Part shown: positions 36,268-44,950 of the stretch, in pieces
Numbering within the stretch: position 1 is the first letter of the stretch
Layout: each line of letters starts with the position of its first letter
Source: Sphingobacteriaceae bacterium DW12
GTDB taxonomy: Bacteria > Bacteroidota > Bacteroidia > Sphingobacteriales > Sphingobacteriaceae
Direction: 5' to 3'
Assembly (NCBI GenBank): GCA_000783305.1
Contig: JROE01000013.1
Span: forward strand, 62,001-126,000
Length of the DNA stretch: 64,000 nucleotides
Notes under the pieces: generated by a model
Database searches by the model: none
Told to the model about the DNA's origin: nothing
The model's input: the letters and a program-made list of their open reading frames with translations, nothing else
Position numbers and translations under genes: made by a program

Positions 36268-36945
36268 TTATTTTTTTGCAGTGATATTCAATTCCATATC
36301 AACCTCTTGCGAAATCATCCAATCTTTAGGATCACCTTCCGTGCCGTAAGCCAATCCCCAATCTTGTCTGTTGATCGTAAATTTAGATTGAACACTTACT
36401 TCATTGTCTGTAACGACGATTTTTGCAGGGAAAGAGACATTCACAGTCTTATCCTTGATTGTCAAATTTCCACTGATGACATTCGTTGCATCAGCAATCA
36501 CACTTTTATCTTTTGCAGCATCAAATGTAGCCACACCTGTGATTTCAAACTTAGAGGTAGGGTATTTTTCTACTTCGAAAAAATCTGCGGTTTTTAGATG
36601 TCCATCTAAATCAACAGAGGTCTTTCCACCTGATTTTGCAGGATCTACTGAGCTTGCATTTGTCAACACCGAGTTCATGTCAATGACGAATGATCCAGCG
36701 GTGATTACCCCTTCTTCTACAGATACTGTACCTTCACTTTTCAATGTACCAAATCGTGGATCGAAACCACCTTTGTGATATCCTTTCCACTGGATTGAAC
36801 TAACAGCAGTATCTACTGTAAAAGTTGCTCCTTTTTGTTCAGCCACTTGCTGTTCTGTTCCAGTTTGTGCTTTATCTCCGTTTGCGCCTCCACATGAAGC
36901 TAATATGACGGACGCTACTGCCGCGATAACTAATAATTTTTTCAT
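36268..36945 (-). CDS. YceI-family lipoprotein
   Basis: 225 aa from the ATG at 36943-36945, beginning a lipoprotein signal ('MKKLLVIAAVASVILASC'). The YceI lipocalin-like fold is visible: 'FTVDTAVSSIQWKGYHKGG', 'GSFVIDMNSVLTNAS', 'DFFEVEKYPTSKFEITG', 'GNLTIKDKTVNVSFPAKI'. YceI proteins bind isoprenoid-type lipids and are often induced by stress or acid. It is divergent from an HxlR regulator across 151 bp rich in palindromes, which suggests that HxlR controls it. Confidence 0.92.
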   Translation of the reverse strand: MKKLLVIAAVASVILASCGGANGDKAQTGTEQQVAEQKGATFTVDTAVSSIQWKGYHKGGFDPRFGTLKSEGTVSVEEGVITAGSFVIDMNSVLTNASSVDPAKSGGKTSVDLDGHLKTADFFEVEKYPTSKFEITGVATFDAAKDKSVIADATNVISGNLTIKDKTVNVSFPAKIVVTDNEVSVQSKFTINRQDWGLAYGTEGDPKDWMISQEVDMELNITAKK

Positions 36946-36969
36946 TTTATGTTTTTTTAAAATCTGTCG

Positions 36970-36977
36970 CAAAAGTA
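36970..36977 (-). promoter_or_regulatory. -7 promoter element of yceI
   Basis: TACTTTTG on the minus strand fits TAnnTTTG. It ends 24 nt before the yceI ATG and lies directly beside the palindrome at 36981-37002. Confidence 0.55.
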
Positions 36978-36980
36978 ATA

Positions 36981-37042
36981 TAGCGATAGTATACAATCGC
37001 TATTAGTTTCCTTTTTGAAACTACTTTCCTCTTGGAAACTAA
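36981..37042. promoter_or_regulatory. Compound operator between yceI and hxlR
   Basis: Three overlapping symmetric elements lie here. A 22-bp near-perfect palindrome (36981-37002) has arms TAGCGAT/ATCGCTA with GTATAC at its centre. AGTTTC/GAAACT is at 37005-37010 and 37017-37022. TTAGTTTCC (37003-37011) is inverted as GGAAACTAA (37034-37042). The first lies between the -7 and -33 positions of the yceI promoter. HxlR-type regulators bind inverted repeats, so autoregulation and yceI control are plausible. Confidence 0.6.
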
Positions 37043-37067
37043 TAAGCGTTTCAGTAATTTCACCTTG

Positions 37068-37075
37068 TAATTTTG
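37068..37075 (+). promoter_or_regulatory. -7 promoter element of the hxlR gene
   Basis: TAATTTTG fits TAnnTTTG and ends 21 nt before the ATG at 37097. The GAAACT repeats lie just upstream of it. Confidence 0.5.
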
Positions 37076-37096
37076 TAACCCACAACAACGATAGCG

Positions 37097-37471
37097 ATGA
37101 AGAAAAATGCAACCCTCAACAATAGACCTGACTGTAAAGCACGAACAACTGCTATCAGGGACGCCATGGAAATCTTATCCGGCAAATGGAAATTCCATAT
37201 TTTAGGTACCTTAATGGAGGGGGGGAAAATGCGTTTTATGGACCTGCTTCGGGAGATTGATGGTATCGCAGCCAAAATGCTATCCAAAGAGTTGCAGGAT
37301 ATGGAAATAAATCATCTCATAAGTCGTACAGTCATGAATACTAAACCCATTACAGTTGAATACGAGGTGACCGAATACGGGCGTACACTGGAACCCATCA
37401 TAGATGAAATAGCCAAATGGGGAGAAGCATACAGGAATGCTATGTTAAGAAAACATAATTCAGATGACTAA
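37097..37471 (+). CDS. HxlR-family winged-helix regulator
   Basis: 124 aa, the normal size. The single winged-helix domain contains the HxlR signature 'AMEILSGKWKFHILGTLMEG', 'MRFMDLLREIDGIAAKMLSKEL' and 'VEYEVTEYGRTLEPIIDEIA'. A Cys near residue 14 ('NRPDCKARTTAIRD') is at the position used by redox-sensing members such as YodB and HypR, so electrophile or redox sensing is possible. It is divergent from yceI, with shared palindromic operators between. Confidence 0.9.
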   Translation: MKKNATLNNRPDCKARTTAIRDAMEILSGKWKFHILGTLMEGGKMRFMDLLREIDGIAAKMLSKELQDMEINHLISRTVMNTKPITVEYEVTEYGRTLEPIIDEIAKWGEAYRNAMLRKHNSDD

Positions 37472-37639
37472 GGTATCACAAAAAAAGACTAGAACGATCC
37501 CACTAACCAAATTACTACTATATACGCTTCCACCTTATGCCTGACCACCAATCTATAACCCGGATTGGTCACTTTATCAACGCATGCTGAAATTAAATAT
37601 ATATTTATATTTTTACGCCTAATAAGATACAACACATAT

Positions 37640-38509
37640 ATGGCATCAGGTTTCTTCGCAATTTTAGATGATATTGCAGCACTAATGGATGACGTGGCTA
37701 TTACTAGTAAAATCGCCACTAAAAAAACAGCCGGAATATTGGGTGACGATTTAGCTGTCAATGCGGAGAAAGCGACGGGATTTCTTTCTTCTCGAGAATT
37801 ACCTGTGCTATGGGCCATTACCAAGGGTTCACTGATTAATAAACTCATTATCGTACCCATTGCCTTATTACTCAACGCTTTTTTCCCGGTGGCTATCAAA
37901 TTCATTTTAATTCTGGGTGGATTCTATTTAGCATACGAGGGAGTAGAAAAGATTGTCGAATATCTCTTTCATCGTCAGAAAAAAGGACATCAGGTGATTG
38001 CACAGGCAGAAAGTAACGGTCAAGACGCTGAAAAAGCCAAAATCAAGTCTGCTGTTACAACCGATTTTATATTGTCCGTAGAAATCGTAATTATCGCTTT
38101 GGGAACAGTCTTGGACAAAAGTTTAGCATTACAGATTGCCACCGTATCGGTAGTCGCTCTATTGGCCACCGTGGGTGTCTATGGAATTGTGGCGCTAATT
38201 GTTCGAATGGACGATGCTGGTCATAAATTAATTACGTATTCAAACGATAAAGGCATGCTTTCCGGAATAGGTCACCTACTGGTTAAATCTCTTCCCGTCA
38301 TCATCAAGCTTCTTGCCGTTGTAGGTACTGTAGCATTGATATTGGTTTCAGGTGGAATCTTTGTGCACAATATTGACTATTTACACCATATTGCCCCTGA
38401 TTTACCAGCTGTGGTAAAAGAATTTGCAACGGGCCTACTAGCGGGTATTGTGATTGTCGCCCTCACTATGATCGGAAAAAAAATCTTTGCTCCAGCCAAA
38501 GCTCATTAA
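37640..38509 (+). CDS. DUF808 (YedI-like) membrane protein
   Basis: 289 aa from the ATG at 37640, where the DUF808 start 'MASGFFAILDDIAALMDDVA' occurs; the upstream extension is rejected. Further diagnostic blocks are 'TGFLSSRELPVLWAITKGS' and 'GFYLAYEGVEKIVEYL'. About six transmembrane segments are visible. The family is widespread in bacteria and of unknown function. The start has no promoter element nearby; the upstream region is A/T-rich. Confidence 0.9.
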   Translation: MASGFFAILDDIAALMDDVAITSKIATKKTAGILGDDLAVNAEKATGFLSSRELPVLWAITKGSLINKLIIVPIALLLNAFFPVAIKFILILGGFYLAYEGVEKIVEYLFHRQKKGHQVIAQAESNGQDAEKAKIKSAVTTDFILSVEIVIIALGTVLDKSLALQIATVSVVALLATVGVYGIVALIVRMDDAGHKLITYSNDKGMLSGIGHLLVKSLPVIIKLLAVVGTVALILVSGGIFVHNIDYLHHIAPDLPAVVKEFATGLLAGIVIVALTMIGKKIFAPAKAH

Positions 38510-38698
38510 AATCTACCCGACGCTATAGCACGCTATTCATCCTCAGGTTAGATACCCATTAAAAGGATAACCTATATAGCCTTGATATAATCAGAATGAA
38601 GGCTAGACATGGCAACCGGATTGCGGTTTGGATAATCGCACTGTCTTGCTTCCATTTTGTTGATTCTCGATAATTTAGTATCTTGCTATTGATGACCA

Positions 38699-39742
38699 AT
38701 GAGCAGTATGCTAAGATCTAGATTTTTACAATCTTTAAATCCAACTCCCCACAAAGAGACAGTCCAATATGACGGCTATCTAGCATTCTTACCCTATACG
38801 GGGTATTCATTTGGAGTCGCAGATAAATTAAGCGATGAAGAGGACCCATCCGAGAAAGACACTATCCTCCTTCAACATCGAATTTTACAAAATCAAGACT
38901 TCTGCTGGCTAGAACTAAAAGACAGAATTTGCAAACAGGAAATAGAACTTCATTTAAATAAGGGAAACGGTCATCTTTGGATGCTTTTGACAATAATAGG
39001 AGATGGAAAGATCGAGCTATCCACTCCCCAATATTTGAAAACACAAAAGCTATTGTGCTACTATACTACCGAAGGAGCACAAACGCTATCCCTTGAGGAG
39101 GGGAAAGCTTGGATTTTTATGTTGGGTATAGCCCAGCAACATTTGGCCAATCTTGTTCAAGATTATCCTAAACTAGGGAGTCTTATTCAATCGGCGGACC
39201 AACTTAATGATCAGCAAGTTATTGGAAACATGATGGTAAGCAGTAAAATACTTGCCGTTTTGGAAGCACTACGCCGATTTGATTTCAAACCCTTTGCCAT
39301 CAACTTTCAGCTTGCAGCATGGAACCTCCGATTATGTCAATTGGTTTTTCAAGAATTGACAAACGAAAAAAAAGATGCGAAGGATTACGACATGATACTA
39401 TATCGCGATTCTTTGGTCTATATACGTGAACACTTTTGGGATTCGGATCTTAATCCAGATAAGATAGCAGAGGCTATGCACGTGAGCCGGCGCAAGCTGT
39501 TCCGTGCATTTGCCAATAAGCCTTTGACTGTTAACGGGTATATAATAGAGTATAGGCTGGTCAGTGCTCGAGAGACTTTGCTGAACTCAGACGATACCTT
39601 GGCTAGTATATCGTTTTCATTAAACTTTTCTTGCGCAAAACACTTTTCTAGGTTGTTTAAAAAACGATTCGGGATGGGACCAAATGAATTCAGAGAGAAA
39701 ATGGGAAAACGGAAGAGCTTCGTCAAACATTGGTTCGATTAA
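38699..39742 (+). CDS. AraC-family transcriptional regulator
   Basis: 347 aa. The C-terminal 100 residues form an AraC double helix-turn-helix ('ADKIAEAMHVSRRKLFRAF'-like block beginning 'NPDKIAEAMHVSRRKLF', then 'ASISFSLNFSCAKHFSRLFK'). The N-terminal 240 residues are an uncharacterised, beta-rich sensing region with no signal peptide. The effector is unknown. It faces a 581-bp gene-poor stretch. Confidence 0.88.
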   Translation: MSSMLRSRFLQSLNPTPHKETVQYDGYLAFLPYTGYSFGVADKLSDEEDPSEKDTILLQHRILQNQDFCWLELKDRICKQEIELHLNKGNGHLWMLLTIIGDGKIELSTPQYLKTQKLLCYYTTEGAQTLSLEEGKAWIFMLGIAQQHLANLVQDYPKLGSLIQSADQLNDQQVIGNMMVSSKILAVLEALRRFDFKPFAINFQLAAWNLRLCQLVFQELTNEKKDAKDYDMILYRDSLVYIREHFWDSDLNPDKIAEAMHVSRRKLFRAFANKPLTVNGYIIEYRLVSARETLLNSDDTLASISFSLNFSCAKHFSRLFKKRFGMGPNEFREKMGKRKSFVKHWFD

Positions 39743-40323
39743 GAATAGATTACAACAGGCAAGACAAACTTCTCCACTATTGCTCAATTAAACTTTGTCG
39801 TTGATTACAATGAACGCAGTATTGCATCAAACGAACGCTATTATCACGAGAAAGAGATTGCCTTGGAAACCGATCTACACACCTTTACTAAAAAGTAGCA
39901 GACGGTATACCTAACATGACACACCTCTGGATTAAACATCTTATTATCTAGCTTTGAGATCGTCACATACCTTACGGCGGTTGTCCAATTAGACCCAAAG
40001 AAAGTCCCGTTGGATACAAAAGTGGTCTCGCTTCATCAAACAATCCGCTCATTAAGCACTAAGTTGGGTACATTGGATGTAAAGATGGTCGCATTTGTCC
40101 CAGAGGTCATGACCTGTGACTGATATCAACTCAGCCCCAAAAGTGCCTTTACGGCTTCATCTAAACACTTTCATTTAAAAGTAAGATACAAGGTGTCTAA
40201 TAGTGACAGTAAAAAGCCTAATCCTGTCCAAAAGTTGGCACTATTTACCCCCATTTTCCCTTCACCTCTGTCGTACATTTGTTGAACAATTAAATTTTTT
40301 TTAACCTTTTAAATTCATTTATT
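39743..40323. other. Gene-poor region, possible decayed coding remnants
   Basis: 581 bp without a convincing gene. Two short open stretches look protein-like but have no start or continuation. One lies near 39790-39898 ('NFVVDYNERSIASNERYYHE'), ending at a TAG. The other lies near 39950-40122 ('VVQLDPKKVPLDTKVVSL'), ending at a TGA, in different frames. They could be relics of a decayed gene or chance. The right end holds the promoter of the FN3 gene. Confidence 0.35.
40274..40281 (+). promoter_or_regulatory. -7 promoter element of the FN3-like gene
   Basis: TACATTTG fits TAnnTTTG. It lies 42 nt before the ATG at 40324 and is followed by an A/T-rich leader. Confidence 0.5.
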
Positions 40324-40938
40324 ATGGCAAAGCCAAAAGTAACAACAGAAATCGGATCGGAAGCAAAATTGCTGAAGTACGGAGACAATGTATTGAAAAA
40401 ATCAACAGAAAATGCGGTACTCTTTCCAGATGCGACCGAGCTAGTGGCGGCATTGAAGACAGAGCTAGATCTGTTCAGGAACAGTGTCGCCGAAGCGAGT
40501 TATCGCGACAAGCGGCAGGTCGTCATCAAGAATCAGAATGGTACGGCCCTGCGACAAGCATTGTACCAACTGTCTTTGCATGTAGAAATGGTGGCCAAAG
40601 GAGACCCTAACCTGATCTTGGCAGCGGGATTTACTCCTTCGAAACCACGCTCTATACCAGTTGGTATATCACCCAAGCCCACCATCTTAAGCGTGCGCAA
40701 CCACGAACAAGGGTTAACGATGGTTGATCTCAGCACCAAGGCGTGGAGATCCGCTCGGTATTATCAATTTGAACACCGAATCGTGGGTGCGGTTGATTGG
40801 ACTGTCACATTGAGTTCCAAATCTAGGATAACTCTCAAAGAGCTCGATCATTTAAAAGAGTACGAGTTTAGGGTATCCTATCTAGGCCCTGACCCTACAC
40901 CCAATTACAGTGATAACGTCCGTTGCTTTGTGGTATAG
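40324..40938 (+). CDS. Fibronectin type III-like hypothetical protein
   Basis: 204 aa, no signal peptide. The N-terminal half (about 1-110) is helical with 'ELVAALKTELDLFRNSVAEA' and 'RQALYQLSLHVEMVAKGDPN'. The C-terminal part (about 118-204) looks like one FN3 domain: 'PKPTILSVRNHEQG', 'ARYYQFEHRIVGAVDWT', 'LKEYEFRVSYLG'. This helical-plus-FN3 layout recurs in Bacteroidota hypotheticals, sometimes linked to mobile or secreted structures. The function is unknown. A strong terminator follows. Confidence 0.7.
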   Translation: MAKPKVTTEIGSEAKLLKYGDNVLKKSTENAVLFPDATELVAALKTELDLFRNSVAEASYRDKRQVVIKNQNGTALRQALYQLSLHVEMVAKGDPNLILAAGFTPSKPRSIPVGISPKPTILSVRNHEQGLTMVDLSTKAWRSARYYQFEHRIVGAVDWTVTLSSKSRITLKELDHLKEYEFRVSYLGPDPTPNYSDNVRCFVV

Positions 40939-40951
40939 CCAATGATGCTAA

Positions 40952-41004
40952 GGATATCTTCTGATTACTTTTCGAAGCAATCGGAAGATGTCCTTTGTTT
41001 TTTG
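40952..41004 (+). terminator. Intrinsic terminator after the FN3-like gene
   Basis: 15-bp stem (40952-40966 with 40979-40993, two G:U pairs), 12-nt loop, then a T-rich tract at 40994-41004. Confidence 0.85.
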
Positions 41005-41113
41005 TAAAACTATTGTTTATTTTAAATGTTGATGGAGGCTTTCCTACTAACAGAATCACTGATGTGTGTCTAAAGCCTTTCACCCCTAAGCTAAACTTAA
41101 AAATTGCTAGATT

Positions 41114-41800
41114 ATGAATATGAAGAGTGTTGTTATCAATCATCCATTAAGAAAAATCACCTATTTAAAAGAAGAACCATCACTAGAGGGAAAATTAGAA
41201 CGGACGGCCTTAGCCGACTATCGAAAAGCACATGACCAAGTATGGGAAATGAAAACGCGTTTTGAAAAAGAGCACGCACTCGTATTATTGACGATTATCC
41301 AACTTCACGATTTAGAGGATGAAAGAACCGATTTGGCCGATACTTTGGCATTCTATAAAGAAACGATAGATTTTGAAAATCCTAATATTATAGCCGACTT
41401 AGAGGTAAAACTTCAAATCGAGCTGCGGGACCACCATCTCCAGGTACAGCACCTGCATCGGCGTATGATTACATTCTACGACAAAATAGCATGCTTAGAA
41501 AAAGAATATATTGACATTGCTGATACCTACTACAGCTATGAAAAACCCATAGATCCTTTAAATTTTAAGGTTTTGGACCCGGTTTTTTATCATCATACGG
41601 ACATGGCTGTCGACGTAGGGACATTGGAAAAAGACCTGGAAGATTTCTTGGCAAAGATGACAGAGGTATATCACCAATTGGATGATTATTTCCAGACCTA
41701 CAGCGATTTCTATAGTGCTTATAGCACCGCATTGCACAAAACAACACACTTGATCAAATCGGCTCAGATCCTCAGCCCTTTATGGCGAGTAGAGGATTAA
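41114..41800 (+). CDS. Orphan coiled-coil-rich hypothetical protein
   Basis: 228 aa, no signal peptide, and no family that I recognise. It is acidic with long helical heptad-like stretches ('YRKAHDQVWEMKTRFEKEHA', 'LEVKLQIELRDHHLQVQHLH', 'MTEVYHQLDDYFQTYSDFY') and unusually rich in His, Tyr and Asp. It stands alone after the FN3 gene terminator and is cytoplasmic by prediction. The start ATG 41114 is followed by a second in-frame ATG at 41120, so either may be used. Confidence 0.6.
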   Translation: MNMKSVVINHPLRKITYLKEEPSLEGKLERTALADYRKAHDQVWEMKTRFEKEHALVLLTIIQLHDLEDERTDLADTLAFYKETIDFENPNIIADLEVKLQIELRDHHLQVQHLHRRMITFYDKIACLEKEYIDIADTYYSYEKPIDPLNFKVLDPVFYHHTDMAVDVGTLEKDLEDFLAKMTEVYHQLDDYFQTYSDFYSAYSTALHKTTHLIKSAQILSPLWRVED

Positions 41801-41907
41801 AATACAACCCCTTGCAATCCATCACTGCTATAATCACCAGCAGATTTTTCTGGGCATAAACCACAATGACTGCAAATCATCTTTACAACAATTCTATCGG
41901 TGACCTG

Positions 41908-42684
41908 CTAACGCACACGATTGCTAAATTTTACATATTTTTTGAAGTTGTCTTGCTCGGCCAATTCAAAGTATACTTGGTTTTTTTCTTCATTCCCATA
42001 TATGAACATCGATTTAATCGGTGTCAAATAGTATTCTTTTTCGGATTTATAGTTCGAAAAAAACCATTTAGGATTGTCTACCTTGACAAATACTTGTGCA
42101 AACTGGAGGTACTTATGTACAGACACAAGTTCTCCATCAGACAAGGTGAGGCTATCTATTTCTATCTGATTAGCGATACGTTGATGAGTGACCCAATGGT
42201 CTAACGTATCAAAACTTATTCTTCCATTTTCAAAATAAGAACCTTTTCTAAAGCAATTAAAATGTCGGACATCCAGAATATTTCCCTTATCAAAATATTC
42301 CCGAGAAAAGGAGGAGAACTCAGAAGTTCTCTTGCCGAGCACATTTATCTTAACCTGAGAATAGTACTTTATAGGCGATATATGTATGACCTCTTTAGGG
42401 TAAGCTCCTGTTTTTTTGATAAGCAGATAATTAATGCCTATACGTTCAATATTGTTACTAGAGGAACCATCTCCTTGCCTACGCTGTCTTTTTTCAAAAT
42501 CAAAATACTCGGTATTCGCATAGACGTCAAAATATTTCAAATCGATGGAATCCGCGGGTTGCAAAGTCGGAAGTTGCTGAACATAACTAAACTTCTTTGC
42601 ACATCCACCAAGAGATATTAGGGACAATATGATACTCATTGCAGTCAATAAGCTCTTCAATCTGATTTCAACTCTCTCTATCAT
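41908..42684 (-). CDS. Hypothetical lipoprotein of the protease-associated cluster
   Basis: 258 aa from the ATG at 42682-42684; the signal ('TAMSIILSLISLGGC') gives a lipobox Cys near residue 28. No known domain is recognised. The mature part is rich in aromatic and basic residues ('FDVYANTEYFDFEKRQRRQG', 'VFVKVDNPKWFFSNYKSEKE'). It begins 10 bp after the stop of the exported protein gene upstream, so they form an operon. The longer frame reaching 42792 overlaps the upstream gene and lacks a signal. Confidence 0.65.
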   Translation of the reverse strand: MIERVEIRLKSLLTAMSIILSLISLGGCAKKFSYVQQLPTLQPADSIDLKYFDVYANTEYFDFEKRQRRQGDGSSSNNIERIGINYLLIKKTGAYPKEVIHISPIKYYSQVKINVLGKRTSEFSSFSREYFDKGNILDVRHFNCFRKGSYFENGRISFDTLDHWVTHQRIANQIEIDSLTLSDGELVSVHKYLQFAQVFVKVDNPKWFFSNYKSEKEYYLTPIKSMFIYGNEEKNQVYFELAEQDNFKKYVKFSNRVR

Positions 42685-42694
42685 CTTACACAAG

Positions 42695-43687
42695 TTAATT
42701 TTTTTGATTTGATAATATCCCGAAAGCACGTTGGACATCCAGACCCCAATGTCCTGGTGTACTATTGATATGATAAGACATATCACGTCCATAATGGATT
42801 AGATTTTGTGGATCGAGCCTATCTTCAGGATTGTATTTTCGGAGCGATATCTCTCCTATATCGTTCAACTTAACTCCTAATCCAACAAAACTGATATTGT
42901 ATGCATACTGCAGGGTATCTCGATAGTCTACAGTATTATTTCGAAGGCGATTTGCAATACGATAAGCATCGCCGTATTCACCAGTGAATTTGTTAAAACT
43001 GAATGATAAGGTATTGACTTGTCCAAGATGTGTGGTAGGAAAATGCCATGATAGCATTACACTACTGGTGTAGTACCGATCTTTCTTATAATTGATTAAT
43101 GTCTTTCCTAACAACGTAAACGGTTCGGCTCCGTCATTCTGAAAGAAGGCCTGAAACCGGTGGATTTTCACGTTTAAAAAACCTACACGCTGCTTCATTG
43201 GTTGTTTTCGATCATCTTTGATTCTGATAAACTGGGTACCGAAAGCAAAGCTACTATGGAAAGGGTGCATCAGTGGCGATTGGTTTAAATTAGCATAGCT
43301 GTAAAAAGCTTGGCCTTTATAAAAATCTTTGGCCCATGTAGAGCGACGGTCCAAAGGTCCAATCCTGAAAATCGATGATATCCCCCCGACCAACTCACAG
43401 GAGGTGTTAGGCTTATATTTTTTACTATTTGATTTCTTTTCTTGTCTAGTGGAGAGTGTTTTTAGGTTAAAAGCTGCTCCAATCTGTGCATTGGGAAAGG
43501 CAAAGTTAAATTCGTATCCGTAACCACCATTCGCAAATATTTTCATCATATAGCCTGTCTCCTGTCTCACACCTACTTGTATACCAATATTAGCACCAAA
43601 TTGATGTCGAGAGGATGTATGCTGTGCAAGGGCAAATGCTGCAAACGTACTAGCAAACAGGGTGAAGATAAAATAGTTGAATTTCAT
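42695..43687 (-). CDS. Hypothetical exported protein, probable outer-membrane barrel
   Basis: 330 aa with a clear signal peptide ('FTLFASTFAAFALAQ'). The mature chain alternates aromatic and polar residues with Gly ('FGANIGIQVGVRQETGYMM', 'YYTSSVMLSWHFPTTHLGQV'), as in outer-membrane barrels, but it does not end in a terminal aromatic strand. I do not recognise the family. It is followed by the lipoprotein gene (10-bp gap) and preceded by the secreted protease gene on the same strand (108-bp gap). Confidence 0.62.
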   Translation of the reverse strand: MKFNYFIFTLFASTFAAFALAQHTSSRHQFGANIGIQVGVRQETGYMMKIFANGGYGYEFNFAFPNAQIGAAFNLKTLSTRQEKKSNSKKYKPNTSCELVGGISSIFRIGPLDRRSTWAKDFYKGQAFYSYANLNQSPLMHPFHSSFAFGTQFIRIKDDRKQPMKQRVGFLNVKIHRFQAFFQNDGAEPFTLLGKTLINYKKDRYYTSSVMLSWHFPTTHLGQVNTLSFSFNKFTGEYGDAYRIANRLRNNTVDYRDTLQYAYNISFVGLGVKLNDIGEISLRKYNPEDRLDPQNLIHYGRDMSYHINSTPGHWGLDVQRAFGILSNQKN

Positions 43688-43795
43688 TGCTGTCTATTTT
43701 TATACGCTGCGGTTGTACCTGCTTGACCATAACCTTTGTCGATTAGGAAAAAATTGCTTTTGAAATTGTTCCGTCTTTCATGATTTCAAGTCATT

Positions 43796-44545
43796 TTATT
43801 GGATAGACATCCATTTATTAATCTGCGCTATTGCATCCAAATTATAAAGAATCCCTGCATTGCTGCTCCCGAACCCCGATCGATGAATACCTGTAAGAAT
43901 GCATTTACCATCACGTACTACCCACAGAGGAGAACCACTACTACCTTTTCTGGTGCCGAGCTTATATTGTAAAACGATATTGTCATCCAATATTTCTTTT
44001 TTATCGGTAGCATTTGCAATCTGTAATTCTCCCTTAGTTCTATCTTTTATAAACCTTTCGAACCAACGATAGTATGGATATCCTGCTATGTGTATCGTAT
44101 CTAAGTCGGCGAAATTCAATTTTTGAAGTTCAAGTTGCCTATTACTGGACTGACGGAATATGTTATCGAAAAACTGCTCATCCGCATACTTGACGACTGC
44201 ATAATCAAATTGATTTTCATTTTCATCGTACTCGGACGGGTAAAAAGCATTTTTATCTTTTTTTACAGAGACGGATACAGAATGTATCTTAGTGCTATCC
44301 TTTCCTCCATATCCAGATATGATGATAATAGAATCTTTTCCAAATACATTGTGCGCATTGGTAATAATGGAGTTTCTATTGATGACGACTCCTGTACCAT
44401 GATTGTACGATTTACTGCCCATACTATAGGTCTTCAACTTTACAACATAAGCATAAGGAAATACCTGCGGATCAATTCTACCCTGACTCCTACTTTGTAG
44501 GACGAAACAGAGTAGTATAGCTGTTGTTAAAAAAATACTTTTCAT
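43796..44545 (-). CDS. Exported trypsin-like (V8/S1B-type) serine protease
   Basis: 249 aa with a signal peptide ('FLTTAILLCFVLQSRS'). A complete catalytic triad is visible: His65 in 'IITNAHNVFG', Asp114 in 'NQFDYAVVKY', and Ser205 in 'GSSGSPLW'. The fold matches chymotrypsin/V8 glutamyl-endopeptidase-like proteases acting outside the cytoplasm. It leads a minus-strand cluster with an exported barrel-like protein and a lipoprotein. They may form a surface protease unit (inference). The window also contains a gene for ecotin, an inhibitor of this protease class. Confidence 0.85.
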   Translation of the reverse strand: MKSIFLTTAILLCFVLQSRSQGRIDPQVFPYAYVVKLKTYSMGSKSYNHGTGVVINRNSIITNAHNVFGKDSIIIISGYGGKDSTKIHSVSVSVKKDKNAFYPSEYDENENQFDYAVVKYADEQFFDNIFRQSSNRQLELQKLNFADLDTIHIAGYPYYRWFERFIKDRTKGELQIANATDKKEILDDNIVLQYKLGTRKGSSGSPLWVVRDGKCILTGIHRSGFGSSNAGILYNLDAIAQINKWMSIQ

Positions 44546-44778
44546 ATATACTTATTATAATTTACACCACTACCGCCACATTCTTTGCAAATGCAAAATA
44601 CTCACGCTAATACGAGACGTTGCACAGTTACACATATGCATCAAGGTCAATAAGGCCTCTTCACATCTTCCATGGAGATGAATCAAAGAGCGATGACGAG
44701 AACTTCTTTTAAACAGAGTTAGACTTTTCATCTCACATAATAGGTTCATACAAATGAAGCAAAAACATCAACGTTTGC

Positions 44779-44800
44779 AAATACCTAAAATTGGGTATTT
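44779..44800 (+). promoter_or_regulatory. Inverted repeat upstream of the first PAS-LuxR gene
   Basis: AAATACC (44779-44785) and GGTATTT (44794-44800) flank 8 nt, and the repeat is bordered by TGCAA/TTGCAA. It lies 42 bp upstream of the promoter element. The same half-sites occur before the second PAS-LuxR gene. Confidence 0.6.
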
Positions 44801-44841
44801 TTTGCAACTTATTCAAGTTCGTGGTTTTAGTATTATTTAAT

Positions 44842-44849
44842 TATTTTTG
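44842..44849 (+). promoter_or_regulatory. -7 promoter element of the first PAS-LuxR gene
   Basis: TATTTTTG fits TAnnTTTG, giving a leader of about 95-100 nt before the ATG at 44951. Confidence 0.5.
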
Positions 44850-44950
44850 CAAAACCAATAATTGACTGATTGAATAGCGCATCGTACTCCTTCTATATGG
44901 AAACTTTCGCCAATTTCTGCTGGGCAAAATGAGTATTAACCGATGGAGAG

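Larger units (their letters stand above)
44546..44950. other. Intergenic region between the protease and first PAS-LuxR gene
   Basis: 405 bp without a gene. The right half contains the inverted repeat at 44779-44800 and the TATTTTTG promoter element at 44842-44849 for the LuxR gene. The left half (44546-44770) is unremarkable; the protease promoter must lie there but has no clear element. Confidence 0.45.

Noticed and set aside
41866..42204. 112-aa frame antisense to the hypothetical lipoprotein
   Set aside because: No signal or motif; the opposite strand has a lipoprotein signal and operon spacing.
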